Shown: positions 1-8,874 of the stretch, in pieces
Numbering within the stretch: position 1 is the first letter of the stretch
Layout: each line of letters begins with the position of its first letter
Source: a bacterium
GTDB lineage: Bacteria; Fidelibacterota; UBA2242
Reading direction: 5' to 3'
Assembly: GCA_018824205.1 (NCBI GenBank)
Contig: JAHJGX010000084.1
Span: 1-33,561, forward strand
Length of the DNA stretch: 33,561 nucleotides
Notes under the pieces: generated by a model
What the model was told of the DNA's origin: nothing
Database searches by the model: none
The model's input: only the letters and a program-made list of their open reading frames with translations
Program-made: the position numbers and the translations under genes

Positions 1-675
1 ATTCCCGTTGACAACCTGATGCTGGAACGCCGCGAATCGGCCCGCCGGGGCGATCGGGAAATGACGATCGCCATGATGCGGGAAAATGTGAAAAAATACA
101 CCCGTGAGCGGGATAAGGTCTATTCCAAAATCCAGAAACTGATCGAGAATGAATTGGATACCGTTACGGCTTATAATCTTGATGAGATTAAAAAACTGAT
201 CGATCAAAAGAAATCTGAAAACCTGCTATTATTGTCTGATAAAGCTGCTCAAACAGGAAATAAGCGTCTGAATTCGGTTTATTCCCGGATCAAGGGTGAA
301 ATTAATCTCGCGTCGAGTTATCAGAAACAGATCAATAAATATGAAGTTGAAATCCATAAAAAGTTTTCAATCCCTATGGCCTGTGTGATTTTTATCCTGA
401 TCGGGGCGCCCATGGGCGTTATTACAAAAAAAGGTGGAATCGCGGTTCCGGCATTGCTGAGCCTTTTGTTTTTTCTCCTTTATTATGTGTTTCTCGTTGG
501 CGGGGAGGAATTAGCCGATCTGCTGATTATTACACCTTTCTGGGCCATGTGGACACCAAATATTTTGCTGCTGTTGGTTGGCATTTACCTGACCTATTAT
601 GCCACATGGGAACACCGGGCAATGAATTTATCAAAATTGAAACGGATTTTCAAACGACGACAAAAAAATAAATAA
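1..675 (+). CDS. LptF/LptG-family lipopolysaccharide export permease, 3' part
   Basis: This is the C-terminal part of an LptF/LptG (YjgP/YjgQ) permease. These proteins form the inner-membrane part of the LptBFGC transporter, which extracts LPS from the inner membrane. The frame is open from base 1, so the gene starts before the window. The visible protein begins with a charged, helical stretch of the periplasmic region. Three hydrophobic segments follow, starting near FSIPMACVIFILIGAPMG, GIAVPALLSLLFFLLYYVF and PNILLLLVGIYLTYYA, and the protein ends in a basic tail. A membrane-proximal G-A-P-M-G stretch is typical of the family. Whether it is LptF or LptG cannot be decided from this part. The stop lies 15 bases before the next start, so the two genes may be co-transcribed. 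Confidence 0.85.
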   Translation: MPVDNLMLERRESARRGDREMTIAMMRENVKKYTRERDKVYSKIQKLIENELDTVTAYNLDEIKKLIDQKKSENLLLLSDKAAQTGNKRLNSVYSRIKGEINLASSYQKQINKYEVEIHKKFSIPMACVIFILIGAPMGVITKKGGIAVPALLSLLFFLLYYVFLVGGEELADLLIITPFWAMWTPNILLLLVGIYLTYYATWEHRAMNLSKLKRIFKRRQKNK

Positions 676-690
676 ACCCGTGGAGCAATT

Positions 691-1992
691 ATGATTCCCA
701 CTGATTTCATTGAAAAGAAGAAAATTGGCAAAGAACATACCAGCGACGAAATAAAGGATTTTATCGGCGCCTATGTTACCGGCGACGTACCCGATTATCA
801 GATGGCGGCCTGGCTGATGGCGGTGAATTTCCAGGGGATGACCGATCGGGAGACCATGGCGCTGGTGGATGTAATGCTCCATTCCGGCGAGACGATCGAT
901 CTTTCCCATGTAAAAACCTTTAAAGTGGATAAACACAGCACTGGCGGCGTCGGTGACAAGGTATCGCTGATTCTGGCGCCTTTGGCGAATGCGGTCGGCT
1001 GTGTGGTGCCGATGCTCTCCGGGCGCAGTCTGGGGCATTCCGGCGGAACTCTGGACAAACTGGAAAGCATTCCGAATTTTAATCCGATGCTTCCGAAGAA
1101 AGAATTTATCCGGCTGGTGGAAGAGTACGGCCTGGCTATGGGCGGACAGACGAAAGAGGTCGTACCAGCCGACCGGAAAATGTATGCTCTGCGGGATGTG
1201 ACCTCCACGGTCAAATCGATTCCCCTGATCTGCGGCAGCATCCTGAGTAAGAAAATTGCCGAGGGGATTGATGGACTGGTCCTGGATGTCAAAACCGGGA
1301 ACGGCGCCTTTCTGCCGGAATACAATCAGAGTCAGAAACTGGCCAGGCAGTTGAAAAACGTCGGTCAGCATTTTGGGCTGAATGTGAAAGCGGTAATTAC
1401 CGACATGAACCAGCCACTGGGCAAAGCCGTCGGTAACTGGCTGGAAGTCGTGGAGTCCATTGACGTATTGAAAGGCGGTGGACCGGCCGATCTGATCGAA
1501 ATTACTTTGCATCTGACGGCGTGGATGGTGGTGCTGTCGGGGATTGAAAAGACTTTTGATAAGGCCCGGATCAGGTTAGAAGAAGCTATCCGTTCCGGCA
1601 AGGCCTGGGAAAAATTCCTGATGATGGTAAAGAACCAGGGCGGTGATGTGGATATGGTTTCCAATCCCGAAAAATATAAAAAAGCCGCTGTTATTGCGCC
1701 GGTAAACTCTGTCGAAAGTGGATTCGTTGAGGCGATTGATTCCTATACGATTGGAATGTCGGCGCTGGAAATGGGCGCCGGGCGCCGGGCATTGACGGAC
1801 ACGATTAAACCGGAAGTAGGTTTTATCATCGAGAAAAAAATCGGCGATGCCGTTGAAAAGGGTGAAGCGTTGGCAATTATCCATGCGCCGGATAAAAATG
1901 CCTGGCAGAAAGCGGAACAGCAGATATTAAAAGCCTTTCGGATTTGTGAGCATAAAATGCTAGCACCACCGCTGTTTTACGAGACGTTTTAG
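691..1992 (+). CDS. deoA/pdp: Pyrimidine-nucleoside (thymidine) phosphorylase
   Basis: A 433-residue cytoplasmic enzyme that cleaves thymidine, uridine or deoxyuridine with phosphate to free base and (deoxy)ribose 1-phosphate in pyrimidine salvage. The phosphate-binding signature KHSTGGVGDK is at about residues 81-90, followed by SGRSLGHSGGTLDKLES. The helical N-terminal domain, the glycine-rich middle and the C-terminal barrel-sandwich region (GFIIEKKIGDAVEKGEALA) all appear in order. The length matches the family (about 430-440). GGAG sits a few bases before the ATG. The sequence does not clearly separate thymidine-specific DeoA from the broader Pdp form, hence the double symbol. The gene converges on the AlkD-like gene, with only six bases between the two stops. 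Confidence 0.93.
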   Translation: MIPTDFIEKKKIGKEHTSDEIKDFIGAYVTGDVPDYQMAAWLMAVNFQGMTDRETMALVDVMLHSGETIDLSHVKTFKVDKHSTGGVGDKVSLILAPLANAVGCVVPMLSGRSLGHSGGTLDKLESIPNFNPMLPKKEFIRLVEEYGLAMGGQTKEVVPADRKMYALRDVTSTVKSIPLICGSILSKKIAEGIDGLVLDVKTGNGAFLPEYNQSQKLARQLKNVGQHFGLNVKAVITDMNQPLGKAVGNWLEVVESIDVLKGGGPADLIEITLHLTAWMVVLSGIEKTFDKARIRLEEAIRSGKAWEKFLMMVKNQGGDVDMVSNPEKYKKAAVIAPVNSVESGFVEAIDSYTIGMSALEMGAGRRALTDTIKPEVGFIIEKKIGDAVEKGEALAIIHAPDKNAWQKAEQQILKAFRICEHKMLAPPLFYETF

Positions 1993-1998
1993 GTAGAA

Positions 1999-2688
1999 TT
2001 ATTTCAGCCGTCTCTGCACGGCCTCACTTTTCAATTCACGCAAAGCGTCCGTTGCGATCCAGCGGGCGCTTTTGGAATTAATAGCGGCAATTTCTTCGGC
2101 AACCTGAATGGCCTGCTGGTTCAATGCCTGGTTTCGTTTGCCGACCTGCCGCAGGGCCCAGTTGACGGCTTTTTTGACCAGGTTGCGTTCATCGGTGGAT
2201 TCCCGAGTAATCAGGGGAAAGAACGGCTGGAATTTCTGATCCGGTGCCTTTTTATCACTGACGGCCAGGCGCGCCATCAGCACAAATGCCGCCCGCTTTT
2301 TACCTTCATTGGCATGATCGCTCCATTCAACGGCTTTTTGCCAGGCCAGCGGATGTTGTTCAAAGAGATTCATGCAGGCCTGATCGCAGATTTCCCAGTA
2401 GTCGAATTCCATAGCCCAGGCTTCCATCTGTTCTTCGGTCAACTGCTTCGGATCATCGATCATGGATGCCAGGATGCGGGTTTCACGATTGTTGATTTCC
2501 CAGAGCGCCAGCGCCAGTTCGTGATTTTTGTGAAAGTCTTTGGCAATGGTCCGTAGATCAGGTACTTTGACACCATATGTCTGTTCCGGTGTGATGCCGT
2601 ATTTGGCCATGAACGGGATAGCCTTTGGATCGCCTACTTCCCGCAGTCGATTTTGAATTGTGGTTAATGCTGTTTCGATATTATTCAA
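1999..2688 (-). CDS. AlkD-like DNA alkylation repair protein
   Basis: A 229-residue all-helical protein of the AlkD family. These are HEAT-like-repeat DNA glycosylases that excise bulky or positively charged N3- and N7-alkylated purines without base flipping. The key residues of Bacillus cereus AlkD (Trp109, Asp113, Trp187) have plausible counterparts: W98 and D102 in FDYWEICDQ, and W177 in VNWALRQVG, with almost the same spacing. The N-terminal PFMAKYGITPEQTYGVKVPDLR is also typical. The start is TTG, preceded by GAAGGTC. It lies 14 bases after the M14 peptidase stop, so the two probably share a transcript. No functional link between them is evident. Confidence 0.86.
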   Translation of the reverse strand: MNNIETALTTIQNRLREVGDPKAIPFMAKYGITPEQTYGVKVPDLRTIAKDFHKNHELALALWEINNRETRILASMIDDPKQLTEEQMEAWAMEFDYWEICDQACMNLFEQHPLAWQKAVEWSDHANEGKKRAAFVLMARLAVSDKKAPDQKFQPFFPLITRESTDERNLVKKAVNWALRQVGKRNQALNQQAIQVAEEIAAINSKSARWIATDALRELKSEAVQRRLK

Positions 2689-2702
2689 GTGACCTTCGGA
2701 GC

Positions 2703-5126
2703 TTATTTCAGGATCATCATCTTGCGGGTTTGATGCTGTTGCCCCGACCGTAAAATATAAAAATAGATACCGGAGCTGAGCGTTACAGAGGCTATGTTCA
2801 GGTCGAAATAGTGACTATGCTCGCCGGCGGCCTGAAATTCATTGACCAGATCAATAATCTTTTCACCACGCAAGTTATAGACCGACAGATTTACCGGGCC
2901 GGCTTTTTCGATCTGATAGTAGATTCGGGTTGTTGGATTGAAGGGATTCGGATAGTTTTGTTCCAGCTTAAATTGAAATTCCGTTAACGGTTTTGTATTG
3001 ATGCCAGTGTAATCTTCCATGCTGTAGTAATACACACGAATATCATCGATATACCAACCATCGTATTCGACATAATCATCGGATTTCAGTACAAAACGCA
3101 GCTGAATTATCTCGCCTGAATAGGCAGACAGATCGATGTCTTCCTGGACCCAATCGGTCTGAAAACCGTGGTAGACCGGAACATCCTTGACCTGAGCGCC
3201 GGTTCCGGAACCGGGATCGGTATAAATTCCGTTTAGCGAGGTCCATGTCGAACCGCTGTCTGTGCTGATTTGTACCATCCCACAGTCCCAGTTGGTTTCG
3301 ATTGCATAGCGGGTCCAGAATGACAGTCGTAGAGCGCTATATCCAGTGAGATCAATTCCTTCTGCCAGAGTCATAGACGTTGTCATTTTTGAACGATAAT
3401 TACCATTTTTAGAGTCCGTATAGGCACTTGGCGAGCTGTGAAAATTGTCATCGGTCTGTTCCCAGATGTTATAGATGTTGGTATAGTACTGGTCCCAGTT
3501 ATAATCGAAAGCGTTTCCCGAATCCGCAAACAGGGCGGTTTGCATCCCTGTAAAAAACGTTAGCGTATCGATGTCCATCAACAAATTTGAATAATATGTT
3601 TTGGCCGTCAGGGAAATCTGCTCACCGGCAGGTGTTTCCGGCGACAGTAGGAAATTAGTTGAGATACTGTCGGTTTCCCAAACTTCCAACGGCTTAATCT
3701 TATAATTGGATTCATTGATCCGGGCGTATTCGGATAAGGATTCGATCTTCAGGCGGATATTATCAATTGCTTTCAGCCCGCGGTTTTTTATCATTAAGTC
3801 ACAGGCAATTGAATCTCCCGGTAGAAAGAGAGATTGTCGAAAATTGTGACCGGCGATGGCTGCAAATCCTTCAGAGACCCAGCAAAGGTAGAGATTGGCC
3901 CTGATATTCGCTTCCGCTAATGGTACAATCCGGTTTTCAGCGGCCCAGAATCCGTCACCGGAAGTTCCGACTTCGACCACAAAGGAAAAGATTTTATTTT
4001 TTCCGGTTTCCTCGCCGTACATCCAGTCCGATTGAGTGCCGTTGGCAAAATATCCGATGGCGTCCCCGCCGCCGTAGGTATAGCCGTTGTGCTCGCTCAT
4101 ATCCCGGGCATATTCAAACAATATTGTAGAATCCGGCGGCCGATCAGCTATATAACTCCAGGGATATAGGATGATGTTGCTGTAAGTGTGATAATTGATA
4201 TGAGTTTTAATGGATTTGGATTTGATAAACTCCGCAAAGTAGTTGGATTCCGGTTCGGACAATGAATCTATACCGCGATAGGTTTCGGCGTATCCATAGG
4301 GACTCGAACCGTCATCATCCCAGGCCCAGCCGATTGAATAGTTTCGATTTAAATCTACACCAAACGAACCATTTCCATTATCACGACGATTCTTGCGCCA
4401 CATGCCGCCGCCACTCGGATTTGACTGACGATTATATTCGTAACCATCGGGATTCAGACAGGGAACAAAGTAGATTTCCCGGTTATCCACAAGGTAAGTT
4501 ACAACGGAATCCTTGCCGTAATTTTCCAGCAGATAATACATAAAGTACATGACTGTGGACATGGAAGCGCCTTCACGGGCGTGCATAAGCGCGTCAAAAC
4601 AAACCTGGGCTTCGTCTTCTTCCTGGCCGGGATTGTCGGAAATTTTAACAGCCCATAATTCACGATCCTCGATACTCTGCCCGATCGAGAATTTTTCGCT
4701 GATAATATTTGGAAAAAGACTGTTCATACTGTCCAATTCAGCAACAATTTCATCAAAAGTGTAAAAGCCACCCATGGAACCAAACTCAAATCCGGTCACG
4801 CCATAAGTTTTAGCGCTGTTTTTCAGTTGCGTCTGTTTTTCCAGCGCCGTCATTTTCTGGCGATTCAGGTAGTGGTTTTGCCAGTCATCAATAAGCACTT
4901 TATGACGGTAGCCATGGATCTGTAAGCGTTGGTATTCAGTTGAGCTGAGGAAAACAATGATTGAATTGTCGCTTTGGATTTCAGCATGGTCGATTTCCAA
5001 ATTTGATCGCAGGATTTCTCGCAATTCCACTCGATCGGCAAAGTAGACCTGGACTTTTTTATATGTTTCTGCATGCAGAGCAATTGAGAGGCTGAACATA
5101 CTGAAAAGGAGTAGAAATCTGTGCAT
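2703..5126 (-). CDS. Secreted M14 zinc carboxypeptidase with C-terminal sorting tail
   Basis: An 807-residue secreted metallopeptidase. I place the start at the ATG at 5126, because it directly opens a signal peptide (MHRFLLLFSMFSLSIALHA, cleavage likely after ALHA) and has a purine-rich stretch ahead. An in-frame TTG eight codons upstream is less likely. The M14 residues are visible: zinc ligands His and Glu in MHAREGAS (about 182 and 185), the DLNRN substrate-binding pair (about 260-261), the third zinc ligand in NYHTYSN (about 313), and the catalytic Glu in FVVEVGTSG (about 385). A beta-rich region with WYIDDIRVYYY follows. A tail of about 80 residues starts at QNYPNPFNPTT and resembles type IX secretion or FlgD-like sorting domains. 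It is probably exported and surface-bound or released. Confidence 0.9.
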   Translation of the reverse strand: MHRFLLLFSMFSLSIALHAETYKKVQVYFADRVELREILRSNLEIDHAEIQSDNSIIVFLSSTEYQRLQIHGYRHKVLIDDWQNHYLNRQKMTALEKQTQLKNSAKTYGVTGFEFGSMGGFYTFDEIVAELDSMNSLFPNIISEKFSIGQSIEDRELWAVKISDNPGQEEDEAQVCFDALMHAREGASMSTVMYFMYYLLENYGKDSVVTYLVDNREIYFVPCLNPDGYEYNRQSNPSGGGMWRKNRRDNGNGSFGVDLNRNYSIGWAWDDDGSSPYGYAETYRGIDSLSEPESNYFAEFIKSKSIKTHINYHTYSNIILYPWSYIADRPPDSTILFEYARDMSEHNGYTYGGGDAIGYFANGTQSDWMYGEETGKNKIFSFVVEVGTSGDGFWAAENRIVPLAEANIRANLYLCWVSEGFAAIAGHNFRQSLFLPGDSIACDLMIKNRGLKAIDNIRLKIESLSEYARINESNYKIKPLEVWETDSISTNFLLSPETPAGEQISLTAKTYYSNLLMDIDTLTFFTGMQTALFADSGNAFDYNWDQYYTNIYNIWEQTDDNFHSSPSAYTDSKNGNYRSKMTTSMTLAEGIDLTGYSALRLSFWTRYAIETNWDCGMVQISTDSGSTWTSLNGIYTDPGSGTGAQVKDVPVYHGFQTDWVQEDIDLSAYSGEIIQLRFVLKSDDYVEYDGWYIDDIRVYYYSMEDYTGINTKPLTEFQFKLEQNYPNPFNPTTRIYYQIEKAGPVNLSVYNLRGEKIIDLVNEFQAAGEHSHYFDLNIASVTLSSGIYFYILRSGQQHQTRKMMILK

Positions 5127-5226
5127 ATGGTATTCTCTTTCGGTATTCAAATATCCCTTGAAGGTATAAATAATAGACGAAATATGGAATATATTTAGGC
5201 AAAATATCAGTGAAATTAAAATTTAA

Positions 5227-5255
5227 TTGACACTTAAATAAAAAACGGTTAACAT
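5227..5255 (+). promoter_or_regulatory. Promoter of the ilv-leu operon
   Basis: TTGACA at 5227-5232 and TAACAT at 5250-5255 are separated by exactly 17 bases. This is a sigma-70-like arrangement with a perfect -35 box and four of six matches at -10. Transcription would begin near 5262, shortly before the leader open frame. It is read from sequence only. Confidence 0.6.
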
Positions 5256-5284
5256 TTACACTAACAATTTGAATGATTAGTGAA

Positions 5285-5371
5285 ATGAATTTCAATCGCC
5301 ACATAGACCATATTATTCTTTGGATTAGCCTGATTATTCTACTCGTAGATAGGAGGGAAGGGGCAGTTTAA
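5285..5371 (+). CDS. ilv operon leader peptide rich in Ile, Leu and Val
   Basis: A 28-codon open frame between the operon promoter and an intrinsic terminator. Residues 10-21 read IILWISLIILLV, so 10 of 12 are branched-chain amino acids. In total there are six Ile, four Leu and two Val. An in-frame ATG at 5273 could add four codons (MISE). Neither start has a strong Shine-Dalgarno site. The last codons before TAA (5355-5363, GGGAAGGGG) are complementary to the terminator's 5' arm. By analogy with enterobacterial ilvL, stalling at scarce Ile, Leu or Val tRNA would free this segment and allow read-through into ilvD. It is too short for normal gene callers. The regulatory role is inferred from composition, position and base pairing. 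Confidence 0.82.
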   Translation: MNFNRHIDHIILWISLIILLVDRREGAV

Positions 5372-5406
5372 ATTCCAGAGAAAAGAAAATTTTTAAACCC
5401 CTTCCC
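5355..5406 (+). promoter_or_regulatory. Antiterminator pairing of the ilv attenuator
   Basis: GGGAAGGGG (5355-5363) is the perfect complement of CCCCTTCCC (5398-5406). After a three-base bulge (CAG), TTTAAA (5367-5372) also pairs with TTTAAA (5392-5397). The structure therefore has about 15 base pairs and excludes the terminator, because it uses the terminator's 5' arm. The upstream strand overlaps the last leader codons, so a ribosome that reaches the leader stop would mask it. Confidence 0.75.
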
Positions 5407-5426
5407 GAAACGGAAGGGGTTTTTTT
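5395..5426 (+). terminator. Attenuator terminator before ilvD
   Basis: AAACCCCTTCC (5395-5405) pairs with GGAAGGGGTTT (5412-5422) around the loop CGAAAC and runs into a T tract. It lies 22 bases before the ilvD ATG, inside the operon leader, so it acts as a conditional terminator and not a gene-end terminator. Confidence 0.85.
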
Positions 5427-5447
5427 ATTACCGAAAAAGGAAGTGTT

Positions 5448-7115
5448 ATGCGAAGTGACCAGATAAAAAAGGGATTGGAGAGAGCGCCCCACCGGGCGCT
5501 GTTGAGTGCGACAGGGAAGAAGCGGGCAGATTTTGACCGGCCCTTTATTGCTATTGCCAATTCCTATGTGGATATCGTACCGGGACATGTCAAACTCGAT
5601 TCTGTTGGAAAAATCGTCAAAAACGCCGTTTATGACGCCGGCGGACTTCCCTTTGAATTTAATACAATTGCGGTTTGTGATGGAATTGCCATGGGACATA
5701 TGGGCATGCGCTACAGCCTGGTCAGCCGGGAAATAATTGCCGATTCCGTCGAGACAATGCTGCGAGCTCATTGCTTCGATGCCCTGGTCTGTATTCCGAA
5801 CTGCGACAAGATCATTCCCGGGATGCTGATGGCGGCAGCCCGGGTTAATATTCCTACCATTTTCATATCCGGCGGTCCCATGCGGGCCGGGAAAACATCG
5901 ACTGGCAAAACCGTTGATCTTATTTCCGTTTTTGAAGCTGTAGGGGCTTTTCAGGAAGGTAAAATAACAGAATCCGAACTGGCCGACATTGAAGAAAACG
6001 CCTGTCCCGGCTGGGGCAGCTGTTCCGGGATGTTTACAGCGAATTCTATGAACTGTCTCTGCGAGGCCATCGGCATTGCCCTGCCTGGCAACGGGACAAT
6101 TCTTGCTGAAGATGAACGTCGTCAGGAGTTGTATCGTCAGGCCGGCCGTCGGATTGTAGAAATGGTTAATGAAGACTTGAAGCCATCGGATATTATTACC
6201 CGGAAATCCATTGATAATGCGATGGTGCTGGATATGGCCATGGGCGGGTCAACAAATACCGTCTTGCACTCACTCGCGGTGGCCGCCGAAGCCGGGATCG
6301 ATTATGATATAAAACGAATAGACGAGATTTCCAAACGGGTGAAAAACATCTGTAAAGTCTCTCCGTCAAGTGATTACCATATTGAAGATGTGGACCGGGC
6401 GGGTGGAATCAGCGCCATCCTGAAAGAGATTCAACGTAAACCTGGATTATTGTATAGTGAGTGCATGACCGTGACCGGAAAAACATTATCGGAGAATATT
6501 AAAGAAGCGAAAATAAAAGATAAGGCGGTTATCCACACCCTGGAAACCGCCTACAGCAATACGGGAGGACTGGCGGTGCTGAGTGGGAACCTGGCGCCGG
6601 AAGGCAGTGTCGTCAAGTATGCGGGAGTAGTCGGGTCCATGCGTCAATTCGAAGGCCCGGCGGTGATTTTTGACAGTCAAGAAGAGGCCAGTGAAGGTAT
6701 CCTGGCAGATAAAGTCAAAGCCGGTGATGTGGTGGTGATCCGTTACGAAGGACCGAAAGGTGGACCCGGTATGCAGGAAATGCTTTCACCGACCTCCTAT
6801 ATCATGGGCAAAGGATTGGGTGAAAACGTGGCGCTGATTACGGATGGTCGTTTTTCCGGTGGAACCCGGGGCGCCTGCATCGGGCATATTGCGCCGGAAG
6901 CAGCGGATGGCGGACCAATTGCGCTTCTCCAGGATGGTGACCGTATTGCTATTGATATTCCTGCCGGTAAACTGAATGTACTGGTAAGCGAGCAGGAATT
7001 AATGGATAGAAAAAAATCCTGGAAACCACGCAAACCACGGGTGAATTATGGCGTTCTGGGTCGTTATGCAAAAATGGCCTCCTCCGCCAGTAAGGGTGCA
7101 GTGTTAAAAATATAA
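5448..7115 (+). CDS. ilvD: Dihydroxy-acid dehydratase
   Basis: A 555-residue Fe-S dehydratase that converts 2,3-dihydroxyisovalerate and 2,3-dihydroxy-3-methylvalerate to the keto acid precursors of valine and isoleucine. Family motifs are clear: [57 protein letters not shown] and [21 protein letters not shown]. The position between the two cysteines of the CPxxGSC motif is Trp here; it is Cys or Ala in many homologues. AAGGAAG precedes the ATG. It is the first structural gene after the attenuator, so its expression should follow Ile, Leu and Val supply. Confidence 0.97.
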   Translation: MRSDQIKKGLERAPHRALLSATGKKRADFDRPFIAIANSYVDIVPGHVKLDSVGKIVKNAVYDAGGLPFEFNTIAVCDGIAMGHMGMRYSLVSREIIADSVETMLRAHCFDALVCIPNCDKIIPGMLMAAARVNIPTIFISGGPMRAGKTSTGKTVDLISVFEAVGAFQEGKITESELADIEENACPGWGSCSGMFTANSMNCLCEAIGIALPGNGTILAEDERRQELYRQAGRRIVEMVNEDLKPSDIITRKSIDNAMVLDMAMGGSTNTVLHSLAVAAEAGIDYDIKRIDEISKRVKNICKVSPSSDYHIEDVDRAGGISAILKEIQRKPGLLYSECMTVTGKTLSENIKEAKIKDKAVIHTLETAYSNTGGLAVLSGNLAPEGSVVKYAGVVGSMRQFEGPAVIFDSQEEASEGILADKVKAGDVVVIRYEGPKGGPGMQEMLSPTSYIMGKGLGENVALITDGRFSGGTRGACIGHIAPEAADGGPIALLQDGDRIAIDIPAGKLNVLVSEQELMDRKKSWKPRKPRVNYGVLGRYAKMASSASKGAVLKI

Positions 7116-7141
7116 AACTGATATATCAAGATGAGGTTATT

Positions 7142-8872
7142 ATGAATGGAGCAGAAATATTAATAGACGGATTGAGAAGAGAGGGTGTCGATACCATTTT
7201 TGGCTATCCCGGCGGTGTTGTTATCCCGATCTTTGATGTTCTCTATTCTACCAAAGACATTAAGTTTTTACTGACCCGGCATGAACAGGGGGCCACCCAT
7301 GCGGCTGATGGTTATGCCCGCTCCACCGGTAAAGTCGGGGTCTGTCTGGTAACTTCCGGACCCGGAGCAACCAATACGATTACCGGGATTGCCACTGCAA
7401 AACTGGACTCATCGCCGATTGTAGTCATCAGTGGACAGGTTGCAACCGGCAACATCGGGACCGACGCTTTTCAGGAGACTGATATGCTGGGATTGACCCG
7501 CTCGATCTGTAAGCACAATTACCTGGTTAAAGATGTCAGGGAACTGCCGCAAATAATAAAAGAGGCTTTTTATATTGCAAGGACTGGTCGGCCGGGACCG
7601 GTATCGATTGATATTCCGGTTGATGTTGCCAATGCGAAACTGAAGAATTACAGCTACCCGGAATCAGTGAATCTGCCGGGCTATAAACCGGTCAGAAAAG
7701 GCAATAACGGTCAGATTAAAAAATTGGCTGATGCGATTGCCTATGCTCAGAAACCATTGTTATATACCGGCGGCGGTATCATTAGCGCCAGCGCTACAGA
7801 TGAACTGTTGCAGTTGATTGAAAAAACACAAATCCCAGTGGTTGTTACATTGATGGGATTGGGTTCGGTTCCCTTTGATCACCCCTGTTTTCTGGGAATG
7901 CCCGGAATGCACGGACGGGTCGCTGCAAACAAAGCACTTGTGGAGTGCGATCTGATGATTGCGGTTGGTGTCCGTTTTGACGACCGGATTACCGGCCCGC
8001 GGCATACCTTCGCGAAGAATACAACGGTGGTCCATATTGACATTGATCCGGCGGAAATTGGTAAAAATGTCAAAGCCGACATTCCGGTGGTAGGCGATGC
8101 CAAAGTTGTTCTACAGCAACTGATTGAAAAAGTCAAACCGCGGTCGAAAAACTCCTGGAATGAACGGACCGATTTCTGGAAGACAAAATATCCATTAAAG
8201 TATATGGATGCTAGTAATGGGACGATAAATCCGCAATATGTCATCGAACGGTTGAATGAATTTGTGAACAATGCTGTGATTATTGTTACTGACGTCGGTC
8301 AGCAACAGATGTGGTCGGCGCTGTACTGTCATTACCGACATCCGCGGAAATTTTTAAGTTCCGGCGGTCTTGGAACAATGGGATTTGGTCTTCCGGCGGC
8401 AATGGGAGCGGCGGTTGCAAACCCTGGTACCCAGGTGGTGTGTATTTCCGGTGACGGCGGTATTCAAATGAACATTCAGGAATTGGCCACTTGTGCGATC
8501 AACCGGATTCCCGTGAAAGTTGTGGTTCTGAACAATTTTTACCTGGGAATGGTTCGGCAATGGCAGGATTTGTTCTGGGATAAGAAATATTCCCGGGTTT
8601 GCCTGCAGCAGACGCCGGATTGTCCCGATGAATGCCGGGGGCCCAACGGCAATTGTCCGCCGCAGTATCTGCCGGATCTGGTAAAAATAGCCGAGGCCAA
8701 TGGAATGAACGGTTACCGGGCAAAAACCAGGACCGAAGTTGAAGAGGTTCTGAAAAAAGGATTGGCCGAAGAGGGGCCGGTATTGATGGAATTTTTTGTA
8801 AATCGTGAAGAGAACGTGTTTCCCATGGTTTCGGCCGGGAAGCCCTTAAGCGACATGATGTTAGGAGACTAA
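7142..8872 (+). CDS. ilvB: Acetolactate synthase large (catalytic) subunit
   Basis: A 576-residue thiamine-diphosphate enzyme that joins two pyruvates to acetolactate, or pyruvate and 2-oxobutyrate to acetohydroxybutyrate. The three domains are in order: an N-terminal pyrimidine-binding domain with catalytic Glu48 (RHEQGATHAADGYAR), a central FAD-type domain (GVRFDDRITG), and a C-terminal pyrophosphate domain with GDGGIQMNIQEL running to VVVLNN. An insert near residues 486-506, before LPDLVKIAEANG, carries four cysteines spaced CX6CX3CX6C; the enterobacterial enzymes I know have only a short loop there. The stop lies two bases before the ilvN start, which fits translational coupling of the two subunits. 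Confidence 0.96.
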   Translation: MNGAEILIDGLRREGVDTIFGYPGGVVIPIFDVLYSTKDIKFLLTRHEQGATHAADGYARSTGKVGVCLVTSGPGATNTITGIATAKLDSSPIVVISGQVATGNIGTDAFQETDMLGLTRSICKHNYLVKDVRELPQIIKEAFYIARTGRPGPVSIDIPVDVANAKLKNYSYPESVNLPGYKPVRKGNNGQIKKLADAIAYAQKPLLYTGGGIISASATDELLQLIEKTQIPVVVTLMGLGSVPFDHPCFLGMPGMHGRVAANKALVECDLMIAVGVRFDDRITGPRHTFAKNTTVVHIDIDPAEIGKNVKADIPVVGDAKVVLQQLIEKVKPRSKNSWNERTDFWKTKYPLKYMDASNGTINPQYVIERLNEFVNNAVIIVTDVGQQQMWSALYCHYRHPRKFLSSGGLGTMGFGLPAAMGAAVANPGTQVVCISGDGGIQMNIQELATCAINRIPVKVVVLNNFYLGMVRQWQDLFWDKKYSRVCLQQTPDCPDECRGPNGNCPPQYLPDLVKIAEANGMNGYRAKTRTEVEEVLKKGLAEEGPVLMEFFVNREENVFPMVSAGKPLSDMMLGD

Positions 8873-8874
8873 TA

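Noticed and set aside
631-1512. Antisense open frame of 293 codons opposite the nucleoside phosphorylase gene
   Set aside because: The sense protein has all family motifs and a good ribosome site; the antisense product shows no domain.
5262-5447. T-box riboswitch for the ilv operon
   Set aside because: The conserved T-box sequence (AGGGTGGNACCGCG type) is not present, and the leader has a translatable Ile/Leu/Val-rich frame instead.
6000-6060. Damaged Fe-S site in IlvD (Trp within the CPxxGSC motif)
   Set aside because: This position varies among dihydroxy-acid dehydratases (Cys, Ala and others), and the flanking cysteines are intact.
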